Positions 19,127 through 27,594 of a DNA stretch of 64,000 bases are shown in pieces. The position numbers and the translations under genes were made by a program. The notes below the pieces were generated by a model. It did not search any database. It saw only the letters and a list, made by a program, of their open reading frames with translations, and was not told where the DNA came from. The stretch spans positions 372,001 to 436,000 of the forward strand of contig NZ_JAAOEO010000001.1 in the NCBI RefSeq assembly GCF_011393025.1, written 5' to 3'. The stretch is from Neobacillus terrae. Its GTDB lineage: Bacteria; Bacillota; Bacilli; Bacillales; Cytobacillaceae. Position 1 is the first letter of the stretch. The number at the start of each line of letters is the position of its first letter.

Positions 19127-20782
19127 ATGTCTGCTATATTAGATATAACTATCGGCAAATTATTAGAAGAAAAGGCGAAATCGCATCCAGACCATGAAGC
19201 AGTTGTTTATGCTGACAGAAATTTAAGATGGACCTACAGTCAATTTAATAACGAATGCAGGAAAGCAGCAAAAGGATTTATCAAGGCCGGGATTAAAAAG
19301 GGAGAAAATATGGCTGTTTGGTCTTCAAACACCCCAGAATGGCTAATCACTCAATTTGGTACAGGGAAAATGGGAGCAGTACTAGTCACAGTGAATACAA
19401 ACTACCAAACTGCTGAATTGGAATATCTCCTAAGACAATCTGACTCTACTACCATTATCTTAATGGATACCTATAAAGAATCTTCCTACATTGATATGCT
19501 ATATGAGATTGTACCGGAGCTAGGGACATCTGAACCGGGTAAACTAAAAAGCAGCCGTCTTCCATATTTAAAAAATGTTATTGTAATGGGAGAAAAGAAA
19601 TATCCAGGCACATTTTCCTGGGGAGATTTACTAAAGCTTGGTGAATCTGTTTCAGAAATAGAGTTGGATGAGAGAATTGATTCTCTTGATCCTGCTGATG
19701 TCATTAATATGCAATACACCTCCGGAACGACTGGTTTTCCAAAAGGTGTAATGTTAACACATTTAAATATTGTTAATAATGGATTTAATATCGCTAATTG
19801 TATGAAGCTAACCAGAAATGACAAGCTTTGCATTCCTGTTCCTTTTTTCCATTGTTTTGGGTGTGTTCTCGGTACGATGGCCTGTGTGTCAGTTGGGGCA
19901 ACAATGGTGCCTGTTCAGGAATTCAGCCCTAAAAAAGTTCTTCAAACTGTCCAGGATGAAAAATGTACCGGCCTTCATGGTGTTCCTACCATGTTCATCG
20001 CAGAGCTCAATGAACCTGATTTTGAACAATATAATTTATCTACTCTTAGAACAGGGATTATGGCAGGTTCCAACTGTCCAATAGAAGTTATGAAGGCAGT
20101 TATAGAAAAGATGGGAGCAGCTGAAATTACTATTGCATACGGACAAACGGAATCATCCCCAGTAATTACCCAAACAAGAACGGACGATCCAATTGAAGTT
20201 AGGGTGGAATCGGTTGGTAAGGCTCTTCCTAATGTAGAGGTGAAAATTGTTGAACCAGGAACAAATATTGAGGTTCCCCGAGGAGTTCAAGGCGAACTCT
20301 GTACACGAGGCTACCATGTTATGAAAGGATATTATAAAAATGAAGCCGCAACAAGAGAGACTATTGATGGAGAGGGCTGGCTTCATACTGGTGATCTAGC
20401 AGTCATGGATAAAAATGGGTACTGTAAAATTACAGGCCGTTTAAAGGACATGATTATAAGAGGCGGAGAAAATATTTATCCTAGGGAAATTGAAGAATTC
20501 CTCTATACACATCCTCAAATAGTGGATGTCCAGATTGTTGGTGTCCCGGATGCGGTATATGGTGAAGAAGTAATGGCATGGATCATCCCGAAAGAGGGAG
20601 CAAATTTAAATGCCAAAGAGATTAGAGATTATTGCGCAGGAAAAATATCAAAACATAAAATACCAAAGTATATAGAATTTATTAGCTCATACCCTATGAC
20701 AGCTTCAGGTAAAATACAAAAGTTCCGGCTGAGGGAACAAGCGAAAGTGCTTGCTCAAGGAATTGAAGCGAAATATTTATAA
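19127..20782 (+). CDS. yngI: AMP-forming acyl-CoA synthetase (YngI-like)
   Basis: Activates a fatty or other carboxylic acid with ATP and CoA. The 551-aa protein has the AMP-binding motifs YTSGTTGFPKG, AYGQTES, GEGWLHTGDLAVMD and GRLKDMIIRGGENIYPREIE, and the C-terminal catalytic lysine in TASGKIQK. Length and sequence fit B. subtilis YngI, which lies in a branched-chain catabolic cluster; here no such partners follow. The gene has an AGGGAGG site and its own terminator. The preferred acid is unknown. Confidence 0.9.
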   Translation: MSAILDITIGKLLEEKAKSHPDHEAVVYADRNLRWTYSQFNNECRKAAKGFIKAGIKKGENMAVWSSNTPEWLITQFGTGKMGAVLVTVNTNYQTAELEYLLRQSDSTTIILMDTYKESSYIDMLYEIVPELGTSEPGKLKSSRLPYLKNVIVMGEKKYPGTFSWGDLLKLGESVSEIELDERIDSLDPADVINMQYTSGTTGFPKGVMLTHLNIVNNGFNIANCMKLTRNDKLCIPVPFFHCFGCVLGTMACVSVGATMVPVQEFSPKKVLQTVQDEKCTGLHGVPTMFIAELNEPDFEQYNLSTLRTGIMAGSNCPIEVMKAVIEKMGAAEITIAYGQTESSPVITQTRTDDPIEVRVESVGKALPNVEVKIVEPGTNIEVPRGVQGELCTRGYHVMKGYYKNEAATRETIDGEGWLHTGDLAVMDKNGYCKITGRLKDMIIRGGENIYPREIEEFLYTHPQIVDVQIVGVPDAVYGEEVMAWIIPKEGANLNAKEIRDYCAGKISKHKIPKYIEFISSYPMTASGKIQKFRLREQAKVLAQGIEAKYL

Positions 20783-20813
20783 AAGCTGCCTTTTTGGCAG
20801 CTTTCATTTTTTT
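20782..20813 (+). terminator. Terminator of the acyl-CoA synthetase gene
   Basis: AAAGCTGCC / GGCAGCTTT hairpin with a T5 loop, then CATTTTTTT. It overlaps the stop codon end. Confidence 0.9.
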
Positions 20814-20894
20814 ACCACGGAAGGCCTTAACATTGTGTTTTATTTTTGTGCAATATAGGGAATAGCTAACTTATCTTATGTGGTGGGGGATCTT

Positions 20895-21587
20895 ATGGAA
20901 ATTAAGAAGAAGGAAACTGAAATGAGCAGTTTTGTTGGACGTGTGTTAAGAGATAACTTTGGGAGAGGGCCAGGAAATGTTTTTTGTACATTTTCAACCC
21001 CTTTTATTGTTTTTCACATTTCCAATTTTTTATCACCAATGGAAAAGTCTCTAATGATGAATGATAAAGCATTTTTTGTTCACAAAACAAGAGATTTAAT
21101 GATGGAAACTCTTTTATTGGAAATTAAGTCACAAATTGAACTGATAACTGAAAAAAAAGTTATAGAATTCTATTATGATTGGAATTTAGAAGCAAAAACA
21201 GGTATGTTTTTGGCGGTTACACAGGATATTGAGCTGGCAAGCGAAGGGCAAACTAATAGTTACACAAACGAGGAAAAAGTTAATCAGGAAATGATCCAAG
21301 TCAGCAAAGAGGTAGAAAAACCTCCTGGAGAGATTACATCTTTAATGCTTAATCCACGGACGTTAATTTTTATCAGAGAAAAGATTCTTGTTCCAATTGA
21401 AAAGGAATTAATTCATTTTGGCTGTGAGGAAACCTTAAAGATAGTTAAAAGGAATCTTGAGAAGAGAGTGTTATATTTGCACGTTAATAACTTTGAAGAA
21501 TATTTAAATGTTCGGATAACAGATTATTTTGTTGATTGGAAATTTGAAGAGGATAAAAGCTATACTATTTTTATGCTGAAACCATAA
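20895..21587 (+). CDS. Duplicated DUF2294/MpsC-like protein
   Basis: A 230-aa soluble protein made of two copies of the DUF2294 (MpsC-type) domain. Copy 1 (about 10-110) has GRGPGNVFCTFSTPFIVFHI and a region ending in FYYDWNLEAKTGMFLAV; copy 2 (about 125-228) has the matching RTLIFIREKILVPIEKEL and YFVDWKFEEDKSYTIFML. MpsC has been linked to a cation-dependent membrane-potential system in staphylococci, but partner genes (mpsAB) are not adjacent here. ATG 20895 follows GTGGGGGA; a GTG at 20880 is poorly placed. Confidence 0.75.
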   Translation: MEIKKKETEMSSFVGRVLRDNFGRGPGNVFCTFSTPFIVFHISNFLSPMEKSLMMNDKAFFVHKTRDLMMETLLLEIKSQIELITEKKVIEFYYDWNLEAKTGMFLAVTQDIELASEGQTNSYTNEEKVNQEMIQVSKEVEKPPGEITSLMLNPRTLIFIREKILVPIEKELIHFGCEETLKIVKRNLEKRVLYLHVNNFEEYLNVRITDYFVDWKFEEDKSYTIFMLKP

Positions 21588-21793
21588 TAATTTCTTAGGG
21601 AAAACGATTATTTGAAAAGGTATTGATAAGGTTCTCAATAGGTGTTAGAATATCTTAGTAGATGTGGGAATCTGTTGGAAAATGAATTGGGCAAAGAACC
21701 AATCATGAAGCAGATTAATTAATTTTAAGATTTTTCACTTGAAAAGTTGACAATAAATTCTGATACGATGAACGGGTATAAAACCAGGCATAC

Positions 21794-21833
21794 GTCAGAA
21801 AGGACTATTTATAGTCTTTTCTGACTTTTTTAT
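21794..21833 (+). terminator. Hairpin terminator before a 100-aa ORF
   Basis: GTCAGAA and GACTA arms pair with TAGTC and TTCTGAC, followed by TTTTTTATT. It is 200 bases after the MpsC-like gene and 36 bases before the next start, so it may belong to a short transcript or act as an attenuator. Confidence 0.7.
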
Positions 21834-21868
21834 TGTCCAAAAATAAGGATCTATAAAAGGAATGATAA

Positions 21869-22171
21869 GTGCAGCTTATGACTATTGGAAAAGATTCAAA
21901 CAAAGAAACTCTAATACTATCAAGGATTGACAATTATATTAGCCAAAAACGTTCGAAAGATGCAAGCATGTCAAAACCCGGTATTATTAAAAAAAGTGAG
22001 ATAGAGGACTTTATTGAATGGACTGCCAGGGAATTAGCAATAGGTTTCAATAAGAAATGTCATTCAACAAATACTAGTTTTCAATTTATTTTTGAAAATC
22101 AGACCTTAATTTTAGATATACTGTACCGCTATGGCAATTATTACACAAGGCATAATATTTCTTCTTCCTAA
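21869..22171 (+). CDS. Hypothetical protein, 100 aa
   Basis: I do not recognise this protein. It is soluble, with a lysine-rich first half and an amphipathic helix (KKSEIEDFIEWTARELAIGF), then two hydrophobic strands. The start is GTG 21869 (AAGGA about eight bases upstream) or ATG 21878. A hairpin with AAGG / CCTT arms and a T9 run follows the stop. It lies in a stretch of small lineage-specific genes. Confidence 0.55.
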   Translation: MQLMTIGKDSNKETLILSRIDNYISQKRSKDASMSKPGIIKKSEIEDFIEWTARELAIGFNKKCHSTNTSFQFIFENQTLILDILYRYGNYYTRHNISSS

Positions 22172-22192
22172 ACTAATACAGGTGTGTTACTT

Positions 22193-22225
22193 AAAAGGGC
22201 CAGCTGCTGCTGTTCCTTTTTTTTT
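22193..22225 (+). terminator. Terminator candidate
   Basis: AAAAGG and AGC arms pair with GCT and CCTTTT, followed by T9. It is 20 bases after the hypothetical 100-aa gene. Central mismatches make it only moderately stable. Confidence 0.5.
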
Positions 22226-22270
22226 GCTAATCTGAATTAATATACAAAATTTTGAAAGCAATACGGACAG

Positions 22271-22342
22271 GATAAGGAAGGCTTCGTCAGCGATAACATC
22301 GCACGAAGGAAAAGCACCAGCTTTTCCGGGGAAGTCCTTATC
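22271..22342. repeat. Three-way-junction palindromic element
   Basis: The outer arms GATAAGGA (22271-22278) and TCCTTATC (22335-22342) enclose two hairpins. Hairpin one: CTTCGT/ACGAAG plus CGAT/ATCG. Hairpin two: GGAAAAGC/GCTTTTCC. All arms are perfect. This folds into a Y shape typical of mobile intergenic repeats. No ORF is present. Confidence 0.6.
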
Positions 22343-22492
22343 ATTCTAAGAGAGGATAATTGTTACTGAACCTTTGAGCGAATTAAATTTCAGTCTAAAG
22401 ACTGATTAAATTCAACCTTTCCTACAATGTTTCTATTTTCATTCTTTCTTAAAATAAAGAGAAAAAGAAATATTAAAAAGGAGAGGATTTAA

Positions 22493-22651
22493 TTGTTTGA
22501 ACAAATGTATATCGCTGAAATGCTTCAAAAGCAGAGAGAAATTGAGATGAAAAATAATGTGAATTTTTATTTAGAAGAGCCAATTATTAGAAAGCCAGCC
22601 ATATGCAGGCTTCAAATGCATCTGCCTAAATTCCGATGTGAGAAAGGTTGA
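22493..22651 (+). CDS. Hypothetical protein, 52 aa
   Basis: A short ORF from TTG 22493 with a strong AAGGAGAGG site. The product starts MFEQMYIAEMLQKQREIE, an amphipathic helix, and ends in a basic Cys-containing tail. I do not recognise it. The ribosome site, and a 10-bp hairpin that overlaps its stop codon, favour a real gene. Confidence 0.5.
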   Translation: MFEQMYIAEMLQKQREIEMKNNVNFYLEEPIIRKPAICRLQMHLPKFRCEKG

Positions 22652-22686
22652 GACAGAAACCTGACTTTTTTTATTTTGTCTCAACC
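22646..22686 (+). terminator. Hairpin at the 3' end of the 52-aa gene
   Basis: GGTTGAGACA pairs perfectly with TGTCTCAACC; the T7 run lies inside the loop. It may terminate or protect the transcript end. The 250 bases after it hold no gene I can support. Confidence 0.5.
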
Positions 22687-22939
22687 CAGATATAAGCGTG
22701 GATAACCCTTATTTCATTCTTTTGTGAGCCAATATTTTTGCATGGGTGTCGGTTAAAAAATGTTGTTGATTGTATAGGAATCTCTGACTTTATCCTCTCA
22801 ACCCATTAACAGGCACTTACACTTCTTTTAATCAATTGTAAAAGTAATAACTGAACTTTCTGTTTATATATAATGTTTGAAACAAGCCGTTGAGGTGGTA
22901 AATAGATAAAGCCATGATCTTAGAAAGAGGGTATGTATA

Positions 22940-23191
22940 ATGAAAACATCCATGGATAATGGCTTTTACGAACTTGCCTATGATCAGAATCGATATGAAA
23001 ATCTTCAATTTTTACGATTGGATAAAATCTGTAATGTTAAGTATGTCACCCTTAAAAATGTACTTACTGGAGAAATAATAACCTTTGAAGAAGCTAAAAT
23101 AAATTGGATTAAAAAGAAAACCCGTCTGCCATTTTTAAAAAAATCTTCTTTTAATTTAGTTGCAGAACGGCAGCTTCATTCTTTATACTAG
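22940..23191 (+). CDS. Hypothetical protein, 83 aa
   Basis: An unrecognised small basic protein. The middle reads like a beta-strand pair (NVKYVTLKNVLTGEIITFEEAKI), followed by a lysine-rich helix. The ribosome site (AGAGGG) is modest. It sits 30 bases before the DUF6501 gene on the same strand, so the two may form one operon. Confidence 0.5.
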   Translation: MKTSMDNGFYELAYDQNRYENLQFLRLDKICNVKYVTLKNVLTGEIITFEEAKINWIKKKTRLPFLKKSSFNLVAERQLHSLY

Positions 23192-23221
23192 TGATAATCA
23201 CTGTTTGAAGGGTGGCAGAAA

Positions 23222-23425
23222 ATGATTCACTTAAATTGGCATGAACGTGAAACCATTAAAAAAGTAAAATGTATTCATACAAACGCTGAAAAGTATATTG
23301 TAAATAATGCATTAACTCCAGGAAACGTTTACGATGTAAAAAATGAAACCGAAGAGTTTTATTTTATTGTTGATAATACTGGAAAAGTCGGCGGTTTTTA
23401 TAAAGATTACTTCGCTGATGCATAA
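23222..23425 (+). CDS. DUF6501-type small protein
   Basis: A 67-aa protein with the pattern ETIKKVKCIHTNAEKYIVN, LTPGNVYDVKNETEEFYFI and VGGFYKDYF. This matches, as far as I recall, the DUF6501 family found across Bacillaceae, of unknown role; the fold looks like a small beta-barrel. GGTGGC precedes the ATG and a terminator follows. Confidence 0.65.
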   Translation: MIHLNWHERETIKKVKCIHTNAEKYIVNNALTPGNVYDVKNETEEFYFIVDNTGKVGGFYKDYFADA

Positions 23426-23426
23426 A

Positions 23427-23461
23427 AGAAAGGCTGCCTTGATTATCGGGCAGTCTTTTTG
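23427..23461 (+). terminator. Terminator of the DUF6501 gene
   Basis: AAAGGCTGCC pairs with GGCAGTCTTT, followed by TTTTT. Confidence 0.8.
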
Positions 23462-23494
23462 CATAAATAATATACTGGACAGGGGGAGAATGAA

Positions 23495-24091
23495 TTGGTT
23501 ATTTCAAAGGAAAATATTATTCTTGAAGGGGAAAAAGTAAAGCTGACCCCCATGGATATGGAACACGCAGATGGCTTATGGCAGGCAGCACTGCCGGATA
23601 TTATTTGGTCCTACATGGCAACAAAGATTAGATCCAAAGAGGAAATAGAGGGAGCCATAAATGCTGCCATTTCTGAAAGAGATAAAGGTACACAGTATCC
23701 TTTTACCATTTTTGATAAAGAACGCTGTCAGATAATAGGAAGTACTCGGTACCTAGATATCTCTGAGGACAATAAAAGCCTTGAAATTGGGTGGACCTGG
23801 TATCATCCTGATGTATGGCGTACACAGGTAAATACTGAATGTAAGTTATTGCTGCTTGAACATGCTTTCGAAATACTCAATATAAACCGTGTTCAATGGA
23901 AAACAGACCTACGTAATATCCGTTCTCAAAATGCTATTTCCCGTTTGGGTGCAATAAAAGAAGGCGTACTCAGGAAGGATCGTATTTTAAAGGATGGATA
24001 TGTCCGAGATACCGTTGTTTACAGCATGTTAAAAGAAGAATGGCCCACAGCAAAAGAAAAACTACAGTCCAAAATGAACACTGATAAATAA
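23495..24091 (+). CDS. GNAT acetyltransferase, RimJ/RimL type
   Basis: A 198-aa acetyltransferase. It starts like RimJ/RimL-type GNATs (LEGEKVKLTPMDMEHADGLW), has the acceptor strand IIGSTRYLDI, the segment IGWTWYHPDVWRTQVNTECK, and the CoA region RVQWKTDLRNIRSQNAISRLGA. The substrate may be a protein N terminus or a small amine. The start is TTG 23495, eight bases after GGGGGAG. Monocistronic. Confidence 0.85.
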   Translation: MVISKENIILEGEKVKLTPMDMEHADGLWQAALPDIIWSYMATKIRSKEEIEGAINAAISERDKGTQYPFTIFDKERCQIIGSTRYLDISEDNKSLEIGWTWYHPDVWRTQVNTECKLLLLEHAFEILNINRVQWKTDLRNIRSQNAISRLGAIKEGVLRKDRILKDGYVRDTVVYSMLKEEWPTAKEKLQSKMNTDK

Positions 24092-24167
24092 TAACAAAAT
24101 GAGCCTGTGGTTTCTCCGAGGCTGCTGAAAAACTTATATTTTTCATATCATTAAAATTTTAAAAATT

Positions 24168-24220
24168 AAAAAAGACGATCTTTTATTCATTTTTTTGAAT
24201 GAATTAGGTCGTCTTTTTTC
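24168..24220. terminator. Bidirectional terminator
   Basis: AAAAAGACGA pairs with TCGTCTTTTTT; an inner ATTCA/TGAAT pair extends the hairpin. It serves the acetyltransferase gene rightwards and is symmetrical enough to act leftwards. Confidence 0.75.
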
Positions 24221-24378
24221 TTTTTTCCCTCTGAGTATCTTGTTTTTTCATCCATTATTTTTAATATCTTTTTTATATTGACGGTGAATATGACCATGGA
24301 TACTTGAACTCCATGCCAACAAGGTTCAAGGATTCATTGTAGTTCGTGCCTGTGCTTTAACCCGGATGGTAAAGCAGA

Positions 24379-24482
24379 TTGTTGATTTTTCAACTAAGTT
24401 GTTTGGAGCGAAGATGGCGCTCAGCCGAGGAGGCTCCCGAACCGCCCGCGGAAAGCGAGCACCTGAAGCGGAAATCAACAGG
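24379..24482. repeat. GC-rich dispersed repeat, copy 3
   Basis: The ends TTGTTGATTTTT and GAAATCAACAGG are inverted copies. The core holds CGAGGAGGCTCCCG and GCCCGCGGAAAGCGAG, nearly identical to copy 1. It fills part of the gap between the acetyltransferase and yhcN; no gene is present. Confidence 0.6.
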
Positions 24483-24556
24483 CAAATTTAACAGAGCCTT
24501 ACATTTAAGGAGCCTTTTTAAGTGCCCTCGTTTTAGCCGCAGGCCACTGTTAACTT

Positions 24557-25084
24557 TTATTGTAAATCCGGAAAAATTCTTCTAACCATTTGTGAAAATT
24601 CATCGTAAAATCCTTTTACTGGACGGCCATTTCGCAAGTCGTCTCCGTAATCAGTCATATGTTCGTAGAAATCTGGATTTGCTGACACATACACCCGACC
24701 AATATCCTTGTCAGTGGATTTAATCTTTTTAGAAATTCTTTCTTCCAGACTGTTAGATAGGTGCTTGTTATCAGCTAATTGTACAGCTGTAAAAGCATTG
24801 TTATTCGTAACAATCACAACAGCCCGGTCTACCTCTTTCATTCCTGTTATTTTCTCTGCTGCTCTGTCAGCTACTTTTGCTTTGTTATCCTGATTGAGAT
24901 TTCTAACATCATTATTATCTCCGACATTTCTAACACGTGGAACAGCATCCCTTGTGTTGTAATTAACTTTTGTTGGCTGTGTTCCATTATTGTTGCCAGC
25001 ATTTTCATTAGCATTATTTCTCGCACATCCTCCGATTAACAGTCCAAATAAAAGGACCGAAGGAAAAATCCATTTTGCTTTCAT
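24557..25084 (-). CDS. YhcN/YlaJ-family sporulation lipoprotein
   Basis: A 175-aa lipoprotein. The signal peptide ends in the lipobox LLIGGC, followed by an Asn-rich spacer and the YhcN/YlaJ domain (KVADRAAEKITGMKEVDRAVVIVTNN, then ISKKIKSTDKDIGRVYVSANPD). YhcN is a forespore inner-membrane lipoprotein under sigma-G in B. subtilis, and family members affect spore germination and outgrowth. Monocistronic here; no clear terminator follows before the repeat at 24379. Confidence 0.88.
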   Translation of the reverse strand: MKAKWIFPSVLLFGLLIGGCARNNANENAGNNNGTQPTKVNYNTRDAVPRVRNVGDNNDVRNLNQDNKAKVADRAAEKITGMKEVDRAVVIVTNNNAFTAVQLADNKHLSNSLEERISKKIKSTDKDIGRVYVSANPDFYEHMTDYGDDLRNGRPVKGFYDEFSQMVRRIFPDLQ

Positions 25085-25186
25085 TATTTTTCACTCCTTA
25101 TTTTCACTAATCACCGATAGCATTCCTAATTTCTTGAAAACTATTCAGGAAAGAAAAGAAGGATATATTGTTTAATTAAATGCGTA

Positions 25187-25230
25187 AAAAACAAAGAAAA
25201 AGCATCCATTGGACGCTTTTTCTTTGTTTT
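25187..25230. terminator. Terminator of yidC2
   Basis: Long stem AACAAAGAAAAAGC / GCTTTTTCTTTGTT flanked by A and T runs. It lies right after the YidC stop codon on the minus strand and is nearly symmetrical. Confidence 0.9.
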
Positions 25231-25231
25231 T

Positions 25232-26026
25232 TTATTTTTTACCAGTACTAGCTTGAACCTCTGGCGTTTTTTTAGTCTGGTAAAGCCTTTTGCTGATCAA
25301 AGTTTGGAGTGTTAAAAAGGTACCACCGACTGCCCAATATAAGGGAAGTGCAGCTGGTGCTTTAAGCGAAAACATAACAATCATAATTGGGGAAAGAAGC
25401 CCCATGTATTTCATTTGTTCCTGCTGCTGTTGAGGCATGCTTGATTGTGAAACTTTAAATTGTAAGTAATAAATTACACCAGCTATAAGGGTAATGGCAA
25501 TATCAGGTTTTCCTAAACTGAACCAAAGAAAGTTGTGGGAAGCAATTTCTGCATTTCCTCTAATTGCGTAATAGAAACCTGTCAGGATCGGCATCTGGAT
25601 GAGAATTGGGAGGCAGCCCATATTTAAAGGGTTAACTCCGTGCTTTTGGTAAAGGCCCATCATTTCCTGCTGAAGCTCCTGCTTTTTCTTTGGATCCTTT
25701 TCAGTTTTCATCTTTTTCTGGATAGCTTCCATTTCAGGCTTCAAGCTATCCATCTTTTCTTTCATGCCCATCTGATTTTTATATTGTCTCAGCATAAGAG
25801 GCATTAATGCAAGACGGATTAGAAGTGTAATAACAATGATAGATAAGCCGTAATTACCGCCAAAGATACCAGCAAGTCCATGAATACTCTTGATAAAAGG
25901 TTCAACAAGATAAGTGTGGAAGAATCCGCTGCCGCCTTTACCATTTTGAGCTGAACATGCTGAGAGTAATAAAGTAGTTAGTGTTAATAATCCTATTATT
26001 GTAAATGAAGAACGTTTAATTTTCAT
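25232..26026 (-). CDS. yidC: Membrane protein insertase YidC2 (YqjG type)
   Basis: Oxa1/YidC/SpoIIIJ-family insertase that places proteins into the membrane. The 264-aa lipoprotein has the lipobox LLSAC, five membrane segments, a conserved arginine in the groove (TLLIRLALMPL), a charged cytoplasmic hairpin (KEKMDSLKPEMEAIQKK) and the family block NPLNMGCLPILIQMPILTGFYYAI. The MifM-like ORF immediately upstream identifies it as the inducible YqjG/YidC2 paralogue rather than SpoIIIJ. AGGAGG sits four bases before its ATG and can be masked by pairing with the upstream ORF. Confidence 0.93.
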   Translation of the reverse strand: MKIKRSSFTIIGLLTLTTLLLSACSAQNGKGGSGFFHTYLVEPFIKSIHGLAGIFGGNYGLSIIVITLLIRLALMPLMLRQYKNQMGMKEKMDSLKPEMEAIQKKMKTEKDPKKKQELQQEMMGLYQKHGVNPLNMGCLPILIQMPILTGFYYAIRGNAEIASHNFLWFSLGKPDIAITLIAGVIYYLQFKVSQSSMPQQQQEQMKYMGLLSPIMIVMFSLKAPAALPLYWAVGGTFLTLQTLISKRLYQTKKTPEVQASTGKK

Positions 26027-26029
26027 ATT

Positions 26030-26076
26030 TCCTCCTGAAGTTTAAAAAATTATAATGTATAAAGCAAAAAGGAAGA
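26030..26076 (-). promoter_or_regulatory. Hairpin that can mask the yidC2 ribosome site
   Basis: On the minus strand the yidC2 site AGGAGGA (26036-26030) can pair with UCUUCCU (26076-26070), seven pairs including one G-U. The second arm lies in codons near the end of the MifM-like ORF. This copies the B. subtilis arrangement in which a stalled MifM ribosome opens the hairpin. Confidence 0.6.
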
Positions 26077-26352
26077 GTGTTCTTCACGGCCATCCTGCGA
26101 GCTTTTTTTTCTGCGGATATATTTTATAATCCACATTAAAATATGATTGCTGTGATTATTGCTTTTTTCGCTATTATAAAAGAATGGCTGAACGATTTTT
26201 GTGTTTGCAGTATCAGTAATTGAGCCAAGAAAAGAACTCTCGGCACTCCATGCCCAGAGAAGTTTAATAGTCATTCCAATATATATACTTATATAAAGTG
26301 CTGTAAGTGTATTAAAGTCTGTTAAGTCAATCAGGATCTGGATCAAAATCAT
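26050..26352 (-). CDS. mifM: MifM-like regulatory membrane sensor
   Basis: A 100-aa protein ending 23 bases before yidC2. The N-terminal half is one membrane helix (ALYISIYIGMTIKLLWAW); the C-terminal half is a hydrophilic tail with a basic stretch (IIKYIRRKKSS) then an acidic one (QDGREEH). In B. subtilis MifM monitors membrane insertion: poor insertion leaves translation arrested near the C terminus, which frees the yidC2 ribosome site. Position, topology and the maskable ribosome site fit; I assign it by these rather than by a sequence search. GAGGTGA precedes the ATG. Confidence 0.7.
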   Translation of the reverse strand: MILIQILIDLTDFNTLTALYISIYIGMTIKLLWAWSAESSFLGSITDTANTKIVQPFFYNSEKSNNHSNHILMWIIKYIRRKKSSQDGREEHSSFLLYTL

Positions 26353-26483
26353 TCACCTCGTTTTGTAGCCATGATATGAGTATAAAGGAGAAAGGGACAA
26401 GAATCAATTTAATATTATATATAACCAAAGCTAAAAGACGGCACAATAATAATTTATTCACTATACAAAAGTAAAGTCGGATT

Positions 26484-27557
26484 TTATTTCGAATCGGTTA
26501 AACGGTTTAGTTTATCTTTCAAATAAGAGGAAAACTCCCCTGGGTTATCTACTGACAGGATAATTTGGTTAACGCTGCCCCGTAAACCATACATATAAAA
26601 AATGCGTAACTTGTTTTTAAGCTTAATTTGAAACTGTGGTTTTTCCATAATGAAATCAGATGGACGGGCATCAAAAATATTGTTTTTTTTCTTGCCTGGA
26701 ATTATATCTGGTCCGGAATATGTCTTGAATTCTTCTATTTCTCTAAGGGGGATTTGCATTCCTTTTGATAGTCCTGCTTGAAGGATAAGTTCATCCTCAG
26801 TGACAAGAAATGGAGAAAGTCTGATTGCCTGAATTTCAGCAAGAAAAAACAAGATACCATAAATATTAAAAATCAATAATATAGAGGAAGCTATCGGATT
26901 CCATTGATGAAGGAAATAATGAAGCCCTATTGTTTCAATAGCCATAGCATGAATCAGCATAACCCTCATCACCAATGAACTGGTTTTTTTATGATAGGTA
27001 AAAAGTCTGCCTTTACTATGAGAGGTTTTTGTTCTCCAAGAAAAAAGGGCGTAATAAAATAAAGAAATATCAGTGGATAAAATGCCTTTCAGACGATTAT
27101 TCGAATAATCATTATTCGTAACTTTTCTTATGTTTAAGAGAAAATATGAATTTCCTCTATTAATTCTTTTAAAATTCTTTATGAGGGGAGGGAGTGTTTT
27201 AGCTAAGCATATAAAAGTATAAAGTTCAATTAAAAAAAATACTCCTTCGCATATACCAAGAAAAAAAGGAACAAAAGGATCGTTTTTTAAAAGGTCCTTC
27301 GGGATAATAAAATAAGCTGCTCCATATGAAAGAAGGATTAATAAACCTATTTTCTGTATTGAAAAACGGTTCAGATAGAAAATGAAACAAGCAGAAAGGG
27401 GAATCATGATAAATAGGTCAATCAGGGTACCTATAACAATATGTTCTGGTAATGGCTGTACATATGAAAGTCTATATAATGCAAAATTAGAAATAAAAAT
27501 AAGGATAGAGATTAAAATGAAAAGTAAAAACTTAGATTTTTTAAAAGAAGCTTCCAT
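26484..27557 (-). CDS. Multi-pass membrane protein of unknown function
   Basis: A 357-aa protein I do not recognise. About four membrane segments fill residues 1-120, two or three more lie at about 195-245, and the C-terminal 110 residues form a soluble beta-rich domain (LSPFLVTEDELILQAGLSKG, IPLREIEEFKTY) like the PH-type domain at the end of several Bacillus membrane proteins. The ATG follows AGAGGTGA. It stands alone upstream of mifM-yidC2 on the same strand, more than 130 bases away. Confidence 0.7.
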   Translation of the reverse strand: MEASFKKSKFLLFILISILIFISNFALYRLSYVQPLPEHIVIGTLIDLFIMIPLSACFIFYLNRFSIQKIGLLILLSYGAAYFIIPKDLLKNDPFVPFFLGICEGVFFLIELYTFICLAKTLPPLIKNFKRINRGNSYFLLNIRKVTNNDYSNNRLKGILSTDISLFYYALFSWRTKTSHSKGRLFTYHKKTSSLVMRVMLIHAMAIETIGLHYFLHQWNPIASSILLIFNIYGILFFLAEIQAIRLSPFLVTEDELILQAGLSKGMQIPLREIEEFKTYSGPDIIPGKKKNNIFDARPSDFIMEKPQFQIKLKNKLRIFYMYGLRGSVNQIILSVDNPGEFSSYLKDKLNRLTDSK

Positions 27558-27594
27558 CGTAATTCACCTCTAATCTAATTATAAAGTAAATTCG

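Noticed and set aside
24379..24585. 68-aa plus-strand ORF
   Set aside because: Runs through the GC-rich repeat, which creates open frames by composition.
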